A DNA stretch of 64,000 nt, from assembly GCA_045119215.1 (NCBI GenBank), contig JBGVDD010000106.1:9655-73654 (forward strand), given 5' to 3'. Of this stretch, positions 49,601 to 59,626 are shown in pieces. The stretch's first letter is position 1; each line of letters opens with the position of its first letter. The translations under genes and the position numbers were made by a program. This DNA is from RUG11237 sp045119215 (GTDB lineage Bacteria; Bacillota; Clostridia; Lachnospirales; Lachnospiraceae). Below the pieces are notes generated by a model that saw nothing but the letters and a program-made list of their open reading frames with translations, was not told where the DNA came from and searched no databases.

Positions 49601-50464
49601 TTATTTTCGAAAATTTTTTTTCAATAAAATCCAGGAAATCCCCGTCCACGCCAAAGTTGTCAGAATTATCAAAACAATTCGAATAATTGCAGTATTTAAT
49701 ACATTTGACAACAATTCTGTCTCTGTAACCACCACAGAAGTCACATTTGCACCGATATGAAGGATAACTGGTGCAAGTAAGCTTTCATACTTCCTGCAAA
49801 ATAAAGCCATGATACTTCCTAAAATTGTGGCATACACAAACTGTACTAAATTGCCATGATACAGTCCAAATCCCACTGCTGAAATTGCCACTGCCAAAGG
49901 TAAGGATACCCGGTAATTTAAGTGTTCAAAGATGAGTCCTCGAAACATAAGCTCCTCACATATAGGCACTACCACACCTACTGCAATCAATTCAATTATA
50001 ATTCCACCAGAATAAATGGTGTCTGCCACATCCTGATACCCTGGAGATAACTTATCCAGTCCGGTGACACTGATGATCATATTTAACGAAATACACATGC
50101 ACACAGCTACTACCCCAAGAACAGCATAGTCCTTTGCCTGTAATTTTTTCCGTCCAAATGGATTTGCCTCTTTCTTTCTACGTCCCTTAATCAAAAACCA
50201 AAACAAAGGAATACAAATCAAAGATTGAAGCAATATAACATAACAACCATTTGCCAAATAGGAATCTGTAACCTTTTTTACAATTTCCTGTACCACTAGG
50301 GCACTGGTTGTGCCCCCTTTCATTCCCTCCTGAAAGCACAACACAAAAACTCCAACAAAGATATACGCAAAGCCAAGCATCATACTTAGCAGAAAATGTA
50401 TCCCCACCGGATAAATACACTGCCATGCTGTAAAAAATATATTCTTATTTTGTTTTTCTTCCAT
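49601..50464 (-). CDS. CPBP family intramembrane glutamic protease
   Basis: Membrane protease of the CAAX/ABI family. Motifs: 'CEELMFRGLIFEHL' (EExxxR), 'GFGLYHGNLVQFVYA' (His), and 'PVILHIGANVTS' (HxxxN). About eight helices. Role unknown; relatives protect against bacteriocins or process peptides. ATG at 50464 (codon 8 of the open frame) has AAGGA about 10 nt upstream. Follows the thiN gene by about 60 nt with element A in the gap. Confidence 0.9.
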   Translation of the reverse strand: MEEKQNKNIFFTAWQCIYPVGIHFLLSMMLGFAYIFVGVFVLCFQEGMKGGTTSALVVQEIVKKVTDSYLANGCYVILLQSLICIPLFWFLIKGRRKKEANPFGRKKLQAKDYAVLGVVAVCMCISLNMIISVTGLDKLSPGYQDVADTIYSGGIIIELIAVGVVVPICEELMFRGLIFEHLNYRVSLPLAVAISAVGFGLYHGNLVQFVYATILGSIMALFCRKYESLLAPVILHIGANVTSVVVTETELLSNVLNTAIIRIVLIILTTLAWTGISWILLKKNFRK

Positions 50465-50494
50465 ATTTTTTCTTTTCCTTCCCATTTTATTTCT

Positions 50495-50521
50495 GGTTCT
50501 GCGAACCCGGTTCGCAGAACC
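50495..50521 (-). repeat. Perfect stop-proximal palindrome (element A), copy 4
   Basis: GGTTCTGCGAA and TTCGCAGAACC are perfect 11-bp complements around CCCGG. It begins 3 nt after the thiN stop on the minus strand. Best copy of the family. Confidence 0.9.
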
Positions 50522-50524
50522 ACG

Positions 50525-51193
50525 CTAATCCTTGGATGCTATGAGCAGAAGACACCCCTTATCAAAGCTTACCGCTGCGGTATCCTCTGTTATCTCATTG
50601 CTTACTCCAATATCAGATAAAATATCCAAATCCATTCCCCCTGCCTCATATTTCATGCCTTTGATGTTCAGATTCTTCACCGGCTCTAATGCCAGCAATG
50701 AGACATATTTTGTATCATACAGGTCTTTTTTTTGAATAGTAAAGCTTTTTTGATAACAACGAATACAGTTTTTATCATCCATCATCACCATATCCACCCC
50801 ACGCCTTGTGGCATATCTTAAGCATCCTATATTGGCTAACATATGGTCCTGACGGTTTCCGGTTGCTCCCAAAAGGTAAATTCTGCCCTTTTCTTTTCTG
50901 CTTTCTATAAGCTCTATAGACAATTCTATTGCTGCCTTGGTATCCGTCATATCCTTATTTGCAGGATATTCATGAATTAGGATTCCAGACTGGTTTCTGT
51001 ACTTATCCACCTTATTTTTTCCTACCGTATCAAAATCTCCCACAATATGGTCTGGTACAATCCCCAACTGCTCACAGTAGGATAAGCCTCCATCCACTGC
51101 TACAACAACCGCTGAGTTTTGCAACAATTTCCCTAAAAAATCAGGAACAGATTTCCAAGGAAATCTGCCCCCGCTTATGATAACCACATTCAT
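50525..51193 (-). CDS. thiN: Thiamine pyrophosphokinase
   Basis: Converts thiamine to thiamine pyrophosphate with ATP. Seen: 'VVAVDGGLSYCEQLGIVPDHIVGDFDTV' (Asp cluster) and 'YPANKDMTDTKAAIELS', plus 'LLGATGNRQDHMLANIG'. 222 residues. Start ATG overlaps the argS stop (TAATG), indicating coupling; it is followed by element A and the CPBP gene. Confidence 0.95.
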   Translation of the reverse strand: MNVVIISGGRFPWKSVPDFLGKLLQNSAVVVAVDGGLSYCEQLGIVPDHIVGDFDTVGKNKVDKYRNQSGILIHEYPANKDMTDTKAAIELSIELIESRKEKGRIYLLGATGNRQDHMLANIGCLRYATRRGVDMVMMDDKNCIRCYQKSFTIQKKDLYDTKYVSLLALEPVKNLNIKGMKYEAGGMDLDILSDIGVSNEITEDTAAVSFDKGCLLLIASKD

Positions 51194-52965
51194 TACATAC
51201 GCTCCGGTGCTTCAAAGCCCAGTACATCAATACAGCTTTCTAACACATTTTTGGTAAGTACAAGCAATGCAATATAGCTTTTTTTCTTCTCTTCATCTTC
51301 TTCTGCTAAAATCTTTGTCTCATGGTAAAAATGATTCAAAGCATTAGCTAGATTGTAAATATAAGCGCAAACCTTATGTGGTGCAATCTCCGCAAATGCA
51401 TTTTCAATAACACCGTTAAATCTTACTGCCTCTAAAAGCAGACTCTTGGCACTTTCGTTACTCTCATCAAAGGTAACTGCCTTGATATCATTTAAGGTAG
51501 CTCCTGTCTGTGTGTATTTATTCAAGATAGATTTCATTCTCACAATGGTGTAGAGGATGTATGGACCTGTGTTGCCTTCAAAAGAAGTAAATCTGTCAAT
51601 ATCAAATACATAATCTTTGGATGCCTGATTAGACAAATCTCCGTATTTAATAGCAGAAAGGCCTACCACTTTGGCAGTTTCCCTTGCCTCTGCCTCATCC
51701 ACCTCGTGATTCTGGGTGATTTTTTCAAACATCTCATCGGTAATCTCCCCTATGAGATATTCTAATCTCATCACACCGCCGGCACGGGTCTTGAAAGGCT
51801 TTCCATCTTTTCCATTCATGGTACCAAAGCCCAAGAACCGAAGAGAGGTATCTTCATCTACCAGCTTTGTCTTTCTTGCACAACGGAATACCTGTTCAAA
51901 ATACAATTCCTGACGCTTATCCACCACATAGATAATTTCATCCGGTGAAAACAGCTTCATACGTTCCACAATAGTAGCAAGGTCAGTAGTATTATACAAG
52001 GATGCTCCGTCTGATTTTAGAATCATACAAGGCGGAATTTCCTTGGTATCGCTTTCTTCCTTTACATCTACCACCAAAGCTCCATCGCTAAGGTAAGCAT
52101 AGCCATTATCCTTCATGTACTTCACCATATCCGGGATGTAAGGCTGGGCATCCGATTCTTTCTTCCACAAGTCAAAGGTTACATTTAATTTTTCATAATT
52201 CTTCTTTAAGTCGTTGACGGAAACCTCCAGAATATGATTCCACAATGCCTGGTAACCTCTGTTGCCGTGCTGCAGCTCATAAGTAGCCTGCATTGCTGCT
52301 TCCTTGTATTCCGGATGTTCTTTTGAGTAAGCGCTGGCTGCCGGGTAAATTTCTTCTAATTCACTGATAGTAAAAGGTGCTTCCTTGGGATATTCTCCTG
52401 TGAAGCTTTCATCAAAGTAAACAAGCTCTGGTTGTCTCTTTTTCAGTTCTGTGATAATCAGTCCCATCTGTAAGCCCCAGTCACCTAAATGTACATCACC
52501 GATGACCTTATGCCCTAAAAAACGTCCCATACGCTTAATACTCTCACCGATGATGGCAGAGCGAAGGTGTCCCACATGCAATGGCTTTGCCACGTTAGGG
52601 CCGCCATAATCAATCATAATGGTTTTCTTATGTTCTGCTTCCTCACAGCCAAACTTATCTGAACTTAACATTTCATTCATGTATCCTGTGAGATATTCTA
52701 CCGACAGCTTTATATTGATAAATCCTGGCATCACCGCTTCCACAGACGAAAACATTTCCACAGACTGAAGTTTCTCCACTACATCATTTGCAATCATGAT
52801 GGGCGCCTTCTTATATGCTTTTGCCGCAGCCATGGCACCATTACACTGATATTCACATAAATCCGGACGATTGGAAACCGAAATCATACCATACTTTTCT
52901 TCGTACCCGCATTCCACAAAAGCAGTAGATACTTCTTTTGCAATCAAGTCTATAATTTTTTTCAC
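51193..52965 (-). CDS. argS: Arginyl-tRNA synthetase
   Basis: Class I synthetase, 590 residues, GTG start at 52965 after AGGAGGAAATTTT. Seen: HIGH motif variant 'AKPLHVGHLRSAIIGES', and the KMSK-region 'GFGTMNGKDGKPFKTRAGG', which lacks a canonical KMSK as usual for ArgRS. C-terminal anticodon-binding helices. First gene of an argS-thiN pair. A terminator (53040-53080) lies upstream, separating it from the next gene. Confidence 0.98.
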   Translation of the reverse strand: MKKIIDLIAKEVSTAFVECGYEEKYGMISVSNRPDLCEYQCNGAMAAAKAYKKAPIMIANDVVEKLQSVEMFSSVEAVMPGFINIKLSVEYLTGYMNEMLSSDKFGCEEAEHKKTIMIDYGGPNVAKPLHVGHLRSAIIGESIKRMGRFLGHKVIGDVHLGDWGLQMGLIITELKKRQPELVYFDESFTGEYPKEAPFTISELEEIYPAASAYSKEHPEYKEAAMQATYELQHGNRGYQALWNHILEVSVNDLKKNYEKLNVTFDLWKKESDAQPYIPDMVKYMKDNGYAYLSDGALVVDVKEESDTKEIPPCMILKSDGASLYNTTDLATIVERMKLFSPDEIIYVVDKRQELYFEQVFRCARKTKLVDEDTSLRFLGFGTMNGKDGKPFKTRAGGVMRLEYLIGEITDEMFEKITQNHEVDEAEARETAKVVGLSAIKYGDLSNQASKDYVFDIDRFTSFEGNTGPYILYTIVRMKSILNKYTQTGATLNDIKAVTFDESNESAKSLLLEAVRFNGVIENAFAEIAPHKVCAYIYNLANALNHFYHETKILAEEDEEKKKSYIALLVLTKNVLESCIDVLGFEAPERM

Positions 52966-53039
52966 AAAATTTCCTCCTTTATGGTTTTCATTGCATACTA
53001 GATATCATTATACCCTTAGCCCTTTAGAAATGCAACAAA

Positions 53040-53080
53040 AAAAGCAACGCCAGAGTCCCCACTCTGACGCTGCCTGGTTC
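53040..53080 (-). terminator. Terminator after the 107-residue unknown gene
   Basis: Minus: GCAGCGTCAGAGT pairs with ACTCTGGCGTTGC around a short loop, followed by TTTTTTT. Confidence 0.85.
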
Positions 53081-53105
53081 ACATAGTTTTTTCCAACAAA
53101 TCTGT

Positions 53106-53429
53106 TTAAAACTGTTCGCTTACCTGCTCGTAACCAAAAAGATTTACTAATTCAAAACATTCTAATTCTGCTTTTTTTACTCCCTTACGAATTAATTCTA
53201 ATTCTTCTCCTACTCGTTCAATTGCAGACTGAACTCCATCAAACTTTCCGTTTACACCTACTGTTTTTATAATAGTTCTCCCAAAAATATTTTCCACCAT
53301 AACTCTGGTTTCTCTATCCTCATTCTTGGCAATAAAGCTTGCTATATTCCCTGCTGTATTTCTAAAATATATGCTCTGTTTTTCCCCATTTGGCATATTC
53401 ACATGTCCTCTTAAAATATCATTACCCAT
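53106..53429 (-). CDS. Conserved unknown protein
   Basis: 107 residues: 'MGNDILRGHVNMPNGEKQSIYFRNTAGNIASFIAKNE', then 'FGRTIIKTVGVNGKFDGVQSAIERV'. No family recognised; predicted soluble. Start 53429 has AAAGGAG about 10 nt upstream; a GTG-initiated extension to 53450 is weaker. Standalone, preceded by an AT-rich gap. Confidence 0.7.
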   Translation of the reverse strand: MGNDILRGHVNMPNGEKQSIYFRNTAGNIASFIAKNEDRETRVMVENIFGRTIIKTVGVNGKFDGVQSAIERVGEELELIRKGVKKAELECFELVNLFGYEQVSEQF

Positions 53430-53756
53430 TTGTACAAATCTCCTTTCCACTATCCCCTGACAGTCTATTCTGAATTCAAGTGTTGCATTACTATTACTAT
53501 TCTTTTACTAAAAATTTAGTACAATTTCTATAATAATTACAAAATTATCCCCCGATTGTTTCGTAATTATTTTGTTTTACAAGTAAATAATATCATCTAT
53601 TCTCTGTAAAATAAAGCCTTTTTGTGAGAATTGTGGCAAATTTCCCAGTTATTACAAGTATTTTTGCGAAATTTCATAAATAGTAAAAGACTTTGTAATA
53701 TCTATGAAATACAAAGTCTTTTGCCGTAAAACATTAATAATATTTTTTACATTTTT
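53430..53756. other. AT-rich intergenic region
   Basis: About 327 bp with no convincing gene. It contains a short palindrome TACTAAAAATTTAGTA (53507-53522), an inverted repeat AATAATTAC / GTAATTATT flanking a run of five C, and the terminator of the phosphofructokinase gene at 53685-53722. The minus strand has TTGTAA with CTAAAT 17 nt later as a weak promoter for the 107-residue gene. Confidence 0.4.
53685..53722 (-). terminator. Terminator after the phosphofructokinase gene
   Basis: AAAAGACTTTGTA pairs with TACAAAGTCTTTT across a short loop, with a TTTT tail. Confidence 0.85.
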
Positions 53757-54980
53757 CTAATATAAACTTATATGTTTTGGAATACCATTTTCAAATTCTG
53801 AATGTACCTCTCCCTGAATCAATGGAGTCAAATATTCCATCATAGCAGGCATAATATCATTTCCAGCTTCGTTAATCCACTCTAAAGGTACCGTTTTCTC
53901 CTGATTTGCCACACTGTTGACCCTTACCCTTCGAAAAATAACTTCATAAGGGTTAGAACTGGTGCGGATAATCGCTGCCATCACTCCGGTCATTCCCTCC
54001 ATAGCACACTGGAAGGCATGGAGTCCCAGCATTCTGGATTCTGAGATATCAGTAGCACTTGCCACATGGGCTGCACACCTTTGCATAAGGTTTAATTCCA
54101 CAGAACGAACTTTACAGCCGATACGCTCTCTCACTGCATGTTCCAGTACTCTGGCTGCCCCGGCAATATAGCTGTGACCAAATACATCCTTTGCTCCACT
54201 TTGTTCGCTTTCAGAAATATACACACCATCTTTATTTTTGATTCCTTCACTAACTGCCACCAAAATAGCAGGCTTTTCTTTTAATTTTTCCTTTACATCC
54301 TCAATAAAGCGGTCTATATCAAAGTCACGCTCGCATAGGTAAATCAAACTTGGACCGTCTGCCCCATTCAATCTTGAAAGGGCTGAGGCTGCTGTAAGCC
54401 ACCCTGCATTACGTCCCATAACCTCCACAATGGTAACTGCAGGCATATCATACACATTACAGTCTCTTTCTAGTTCGCAGAAGGTGGTAGCAATGTATTT
54501 TGCCGCAGAGCCAAAGCCTGGGCAGTGGTCGGTAGCCACCAAATCATTGTCAATGGTTTTCGGAGCTCCTACCACCTTAATATCATCGATATCATGCATA
54601 ATGCAATATTTCGAAAGCTTGTCTACCGTATCCATGGAATCATTTCCGCCAATATATATAAAATATCCTATATCATACTTTCTGAGAATCTGTACAATTT
54701 TTTCATACTGGCTTTCATCCTTTTCCAGACTTTCCAACTTAAATCTACAAGAACCAAGAGCCGCCGCAGGGGTATGACACAAAAGTTCTATGCAACCCAT
54801 GTCTCTTAATACTGAATTTAAGGACACAAATTTTTCTTCCAGTACACCCTTAATTCCGTTTACTGCTCCATAAATTTTGTCAATCCTTCCGCTGGCACCT
54901 GCCCCTGTAACAATACCTGCCACTGTAGCATTGATAGCTGCGGTAGGACCACCGGACTGTGCAATCAATAAATTCTTCAT
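53757..54980 (-). CDS. pfp: 6-phosphofructokinase, probably PPi-dependent
   Basis: Phosphorylates fructose 6-phosphate. 408 residues. Seen: 'IAQSGGPTAAINATVAGI', 'FIYIGGNDSMDTVDKLS' and 'VVGAPKTIDNDLVATDHCPGFGSAAKY'. The PKTIDND segment and GGND in place of the ATP-enzyme GGDG point to the diphosphate-using group, though not beyond doubt. Start 54980 with AAGGAG 8 nt upstream; another ATG is adjacent. Followed by a terminator; carB lies upstream. Confidence 0.9.
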   Translation of the reverse strand: MKNLLIAQSGGPTAAINATVAGIVTGAGASGRIDKIYGAVNGIKGVLEEKFVSLNSVLRDMGCIELLCHTPAAALGSCRFKLESLEKDESQYEKIVQILRKYDIGYFIYIGGNDSMDTVDKLSKYCIMHDIDDIKVVGAPKTIDNDLVATDHCPGFGSAAKYIATTFCELERDCNVYDMPAVTIVEVMGRNAGWLTAASALSRLNGADGPSLIYLCERDFDIDRFIEDVKEKLKEKPAILVAVSEGIKNKDGVYISESEQSGAKDVFGHSYIAGAARVLEHAVRERIGCKVRSVELNLMQRCAAHVASATDISESRMLGLHAFQCAMEGMTGVMAAIIRTSSNPYEVIFRRVRVNSVANQEKTVPLEWINEAGNDIMPAMMEYLTPLIQGEVHSEFENGIPKHISLY

Positions 54981-55006
54981 CATATGAACTCCTTTCCATA
55001 TAGATA

Positions 55007-55036
55007 CAGGTACTGCACCCAAAAGCACAGTACCTG
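55007..55036. other. Hairpin between carB and the phosphofructokinase gene
   Basis: CAGGTACTG and CAGTACCTG, a perfect 9-bp stem with a 12-nt loop, but no T-run. May be an RNA processing or weak termination hairpin. Confidence 0.45.
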
Positions 55037-55065
55037 TGTGTTTCCTGTTTGCATCAGATGTTTCG

Positions 55066-58000
55066 TTACTGATTCTTTACAGTTGCAATATCTATCAATG
55101 TCAAATTCTGTCTGTCTGCCGTTTCCATACTTGTTACCAAAGCTTCTGCTGTATCAAGGCTGGTGAGACAGTTTACACCGGTTTCAATGGCATTTCTACG
55201 GATTAAGAATCCATCACGACTCTTGTCACGTCCATTGGTTGGAGTATCAATAACCAGATCAATTTTATGTCCCAGAATTAAATCCATCAGGTTTGGTGAT
55301 TCCTGCGAAATCTTATTCACCTTAGAAGCTTTTACACCGTTTTCATTTAATACCTTTGCAGTACTTCTTGTTGCATAAATCTTGTAGCCCAAAGCCTCAA
55401 AACGTCTTGCAATATCACATACTTCCAATTTATCAGCATCTTTTACTGTGATAATCATCTGTTTATGTTTTGGCAGTTCAAAGCCTGCACCAAGGAATGC
55501 TTTATACAGAGCCTCTTCAAAGGTGGTAGCAATACCAAGAACTTCACCGGTAGACTTCATTTCCGGTCCAAGGCTGATATCCGCTCCACGAAGTTTTTCA
55601 AAGGAGAATACAGGCATCTTGATTGCGATGTAATCCGCTTCTTTTTGAAGTCCTGGTTCGTATCCTAAACCTCTGATGGTATTTCCAATGATAACCTTTG
55701 TAGCAAGCTTCACGATTGGAATACCTGTAACCTTTGAGATATATGGTACCGTACGGCTGGAACGAGGATTCACCTCGATAACATACACTTCTTCACCAAA
55801 GGCGATGAACTGGATATTAATCAAACCAATGACATGCAATGCCTTTGCAAGCTTTCTTGTGTATTCCACAATAATCTTCTTCTGCTTTTCCGAAATAGAC
55901 TGAGCAGGATATACAGAAATACTGTCTCCGGAATGGACACCTGCACGTTCAATGTGTTCCATAATACCCGGAATTAAAATATCTTCTCCATCACATACAG
56001 CATCTACTTCGATTTCCTTACCAACAAGATACTTATCTACAAGAATTGGATGTTCCTGTGCGATTCTGTTGATAATTCCAATAAATTCATCAATATCCTG
56101 GTCACAGATGGCAATCTGCATACCCTGTCCACCCAATACGTAAGAAGGACGAACCAGCACCGGATAGCCTAATTCATTTGCCGCTGCTTTGGCCTCTTCT
56201 GCTGTATAAACAGTATGACCTGCAGGTCTTGGAATACAGCAGTCTTCCAGAATCTGGTCAAAGATTTCTCTGTCTTCTGCCGCATCTACATTTTCTGCTG
56301 AAGTACCAAGAATTGGCACTCCCATCTTCATCAATGCCTCTGTCAACTTAATGGCAGTCTGTCCACCAAACTGTACCACCGCACCGTCTGGTTTTTCGAT
56401 TTCCACAATGCTTTCCACGTCTTCTGCGGTAAGTGGTTCAAAGTATAATTTATCTGCGATATCAAAGTCTGTACTTACAGTTTCCGGATTGTTATTTACA
56501 ATAATAGTCTCCCATCCTTCTTCTCTAAAAGTCCAGGTAGAATGAACCGAACAGTAATCAAATTCAATACCCTGTCCAATACGGATTGGACCGGAACCTA
56601 ATACCAATACCTTCTTCTTACCCTTGGTTTCCACTACTTCATTTTCGCTTCCAAAGCAAGAGTAATAGTATGGTGTGCTTGCCTCGAACTCAGCAGCACA
56701 GGTATCTACCATCTTATATGCAGCCTTGATTCCTGCTTCATCACGAAGTGCCTTAATCTGCTTTTCTTCTTTTCCAGTTAATTTTGCAATCACTGAATCC
56801 GGGAACTCGATTCTCTTAGCTTCTGCTAACAACTCTTTTGTCAAAGGCTCTCTCTTTAACTTCTGTTCCATCTCCACAAGAATTGCAAATTTATCGATAA
56901 ACCACTTGTCAATCTTGGTGATTTCGTTAATCTTATCGTAAGATACTCCACGTCTTAGGGCTTCTGCAATGACGAAGATACGTCTGTCATCTACTCTGTG
57001 AAGTGCCTCTTCTAACTGTTCGTTGTCTAAATCAGAGAAATCATAAGACATTAAACTGTCTACATGCTGCTCTAAGGAACGCAAAGCCTTCATCAAAGCT
57101 CCTTCGAAGTTGTTACAGATACTCATTACCTCTCCGGTAGCTTTCATCTGTGTAGTAAGAGTACGCTTTGCCATGATAAATTTATCAAATGGTAAACGAG
57201 GAATCTTAACAACACAGTAGTCCAGTGTTGGCTCGAAGCTTGCATAGGTCTTTCCTGTAATGGCATTCTTGATTTCATCCAAGGTATAACCTAAGGCAAT
57301 CTTTGCTGCAACTTTTGCGATAGGATATCCTGTTGCCTTGGAAGCAAGAGCCGAAGAACGGCTTACACGAGGATTTACTTCGATTACAATATATTCAAAG
57401 CTTTCCGGATGAAGTGCATACTGTACGTTACATCCACCGGTAATTCCCAACTCGCTGATAATCTTTAATGCAGAGGTACGAAGCATCTGGTATTCCTTGT
57501 CCCCTAAAGTCTGGGAAGGAGCAACTACAATACTATCTCCTGTATGTACTCCAACTGGGTCAATATTTTCCATATTACATACTGTGATGCAGTTTCCAGC
57601 ACTGTCACGCATTACTTCGTATTCGATTTCCTTCCATCCTGCAATACATCTTTCTACAAGAACCTGGCCCACACGGCTCAGTCTTAATCCATTTGCAAGG
57701 ATTTCTTCTAATTCTTCCTGATTGTGGGCAATACCACCACCGGAACCACCTAAGGTGTAAGCCGGACGTAATACTACAGGGTATCCGATTTTATTGGTAA
57801 ATTCAATACCTGCCTCTACGGTTTCTACTACTTCCGATGCAGCACATGGCTCACCGATACGCTCCATCAAGTCCTTAAATTCCTGTCTTCCTTCTGCATT
57901 ACGGATAGTAGCTGCGGTGGTTCCCAAAAGCTTGACTCCGTGTTCAGCTAAGAATCCGGATTCCTCTAATTCCATACCAAGGTTAAGTCCTGCCTGTCCT

Positions 58001-58272
58001 CCAAGGGTTGGAAGTACACTATCCGGCTTTTCCTTGATAATAATCTGTTCTAACACTTCTACAGTCAAAGGCTCAATATAAACCTTATCTGCAATATCCT
58101 TGTCCGTCATAATTGTTGCAGGATTGGAGTTTACAAGGATAACTTCCACGCCTTCTTCCTTTAAAGAACGACATGCCTGGGTACCTGCATAGTCAAATTC
58201 CGCTGCCTGGCCAATGACAATAGGACCAGAACCAATTACTAATACTCTTTTAATATCTGCATTCTTTGGCAT
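55066..58272 (-). CDS. carB: Carbamoyl-phosphate synthase large chain
   Basis: Makes carbamoyl phosphate for arginine and pyrimidines. 1068 residues: two ATP-grasp halves ('IGSGPIVIGQAAEFDYAGTQ' and 'VLGSGPIRIGQGIEFDYC'; 'VLRPAYTLGGSGGGIAHN' and 'LVRPSYVLGGQGMQIAI') and a C-terminal MGS-like allosteric domain. ATG overlaps the carA stop as TAATG. Ends at a hairpin. Confidence 0.98.
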   Translation of the reverse strand: MPKNADIKRVLVIGSGPIVIGQAAEFDYAGTQACRSLKEEGVEVILVNSNPATIMTDKDIADKVYIEPLTVEVLEQIIIKEKPDSVLPTLGGQAGLNLGMELEESGFLAEHGVKLLGTTAATIRNAEGRQEFKDLMERIGEPCAASEVVETVEAGIEFTNKIGYPVVLRPAYTLGGSGGGIAHNQEELEEILANGLRLSRVGQVLVERCIAGWKEIEYEVMRDSAGNCITVCNMENIDPVGVHTGDSIVVAPSQTLGDKEYQMLRTSALKIISELGITGGCNVQYALHPESFEYIVIEVNPRVSRSSALASKATGYPIAKVAAKIALGYTLDEIKNAITGKTYASFEPTLDYCVVKIPRLPFDKFIMAKRTLTTQMKATGEVMSICNNFEGALMKALRSLEQHVDSLMSYDFSDLDNEQLEEALHRVDDRRIFVIAEALRRGVSYDKINEITKIDKWFIDKFAILVEMEQKLKREPLTKELLAEAKRIEFPDSVIAKLTGKEEKQIKALRDEAGIKAAYKMVDTCAAEFEASTPYYYSCFGSENEVVETKGKKKVLVLGSGPIRIGQGIEFDYCSVHSTWTFREEGWETIIVNNNPETVSTDFDIADKLYFEPLTAEDVESIVEIEKPDGAVVQFGGQTAIKLTEALMKMGVPILGTSAENVDAAEDREIFDQILEDCCIPRPAGHTVYTAEEAKAAANELGYPVLVRPSYVLGGQGMQIAICDQDIDEFIGIINRIAQEHPILVDKYLVGKEIEVDAVCDGEDILIPGIMEHIERAGVHSGDSISVYPAQSISEKQKKIIVEYTRKLAKALHVIGLINIQFIAFGEEVYVIEVNPRSSRTVPYISKVTGIPIVKLATKVIIGNTIRGLGYEPGLQKEADYIAIKMPVFSFEKLRGADISLGPEMKSTGEVLGIATTFEEALYKAFLGAGFELPKHKQMIITVKDADKLEVCDIARRFEALGYKIYATRSTAKVLNENGVKASKVNKISQESPNLMDLILGHKIDLVIDTPTNGRDKSRDGFLIRRNAIETGVNCLTSLDTAEALVTSMETADRQNLTLIDIATVKNQ

Positions 58273-59345
58273 TATTTTGTAACCTCCATCATTTCCATAA
58301 ATCTATCAAACAAGAAATCACTATCCTGTGGTCCAGGACAAGCCTCCGGATGGAACTGTACTGTATACACGTTCTTATTCTTGTACTTTAATCCTTCGAT
58401 AGTTCCATCATTTACATTGACAAAGCTTGGTTCTGCAATATTCTCATCCATCTTGTCCATGTCAACTACATATCCGTGGTTCTGTGAGGAAATATAAACA
58501 CGTCCTGTTGCTAAATCCTTTACCGGATGGTTTCCACCACGATGTCCGTATTTCATTTTGTGAGTATCTGCACCTGTGGCAAGTGCCATTAACTGGTGTC
58601 CTAAACAGATTGCGAAAATTGGAATGTCGGTGTCATACAGCTTCTTGATTTCTTCAATAATGCTTCCACAATCTTTTGGATCCCCAGGACCGTTAGATAA
58701 CATAATTCCGTCTGGTGCATCTGCAATAATCTCTTCTGCTTTCGTTCCTGCGGGATAAATGGTAACCTGACATCCTCTTTCGTTTAAACTCTTGGCAATA
58801 TTTTTCTTTGCACCAAAGTCCATAAGTGCAACCTTCTTGCCAGTTCCTTCCAATACCGTCTTTTCACTGCAAGTAACTTTTTCTACTACATTTCCGGTCT
58901 TATATTCCTTTAATTTTGGAAGCACCTCATTCAAGTCATAATTCTCGTTTGTGGTAATCATTCCGTTCATAGTACCCTTTTCACGAAGAATCTTTGTCAA
59001 TGCTCTGGTATCAATTCCTGAAATTCCTGGAATATCATGTTCTGTTAAGAAATTCTGAATGGAATCCTCTGAGCGGAAATTGCTTGGAATTCTAGATAGC
59101 TCTCTTACGATATATCCATCCGGCCATGGCTTCAAGGATTCCATGTCCTCACGACAAATACCGTAATTACCAATCAATGGATATGTCATTACAACTGCCT
59201 GTCCGGCATAAGATGGGTCTGTCAAAACCTCCAAATAACCTGTCATGGAAGTATTAAAAACAATTTCGCTAATCACTTCCTTCTGTGAACCAATGCTGGT
59301 TCCTTCAAACGTGGTTCCGTCCTCAAGTATCAGAAAAGCTTTCAT
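58272..59345 (-). CDS. carA: Carbamoyl-phosphate synthase small chain
   Basis: Glutaminase subunit. Triad Cys ('IFAICLGHQLMALATG'), His and Glu ('VQFHPEACPGPQDSD'). 357 residues. Start 59345 ('MKAFLILEDG') has AAGGG 8 nt before it; the GTG three codons upstream is less likely. Translationally coupled to carB. Confidence 0.97.
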   Translation of the reverse strand: MKAFLILEDGTTFEGTSIGSQKEVISEIVFNTSMTGYLEVLTDPSYAGQAVVMTYPLIGNYGICREDMESLKPWPDGYIVRELSRIPSNFRSEDSIQNFLTEHDIPGISGIDTRALTKILREKGTMNGMITTNENYDLNEVLPKLKEYKTGNVVEKVTCSEKTVLEGTGKKVALMDFGAKKNIAKSLNERGCQVTIYPAGTKAEEIIADAPDGIMLSNGPGDPKDCGSIIEEIKKLYDTDIPIFAICLGHQLMALATGADTHKMKYGHRGGNHPVKDLATGRVYISSQNHGYVVDMDKMDENIAEPSFVNVNDGTIEGLKYKNKNVYTVQFHPEACPGPQDSDFLFDRFMEMMEVTK

Positions 59346-59626
59346 GTAGTGCACCCTTATCCTTTCTATTTGTAAATCATAAAATTTTGCTCAAATTGTT
59401 TAAATTCTACCATAAATTACTGTCCTTTTCAAGGCTTATTTCTCACAGATTTATTTTTTTATTTCTTACAAATTTATTTTCTTGTATCTAGCTTTTTTTT
59501 ACCTAATTTTAAGAAAAGTTAATACTTTTTTCCAAAGTTTTTTCACATTTATATGATAGGATATAGCTAAGTTAAATATAAGTTGAAAAGCAGCCGGAGG
59601 ATTACAGCATCGAAAGGAGGAGCCTT
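59346..59626. other. Intergenic region between carA and the small membrane gene
   Basis: AT-rich, about 280 bp, holding the divergent promoters. I see no gene, riboswitch or PyrR-type hairpin. A TATGAT-like -10 lies near 59553 on the plus strand but without a convincing -35. Confidence 0.4.
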
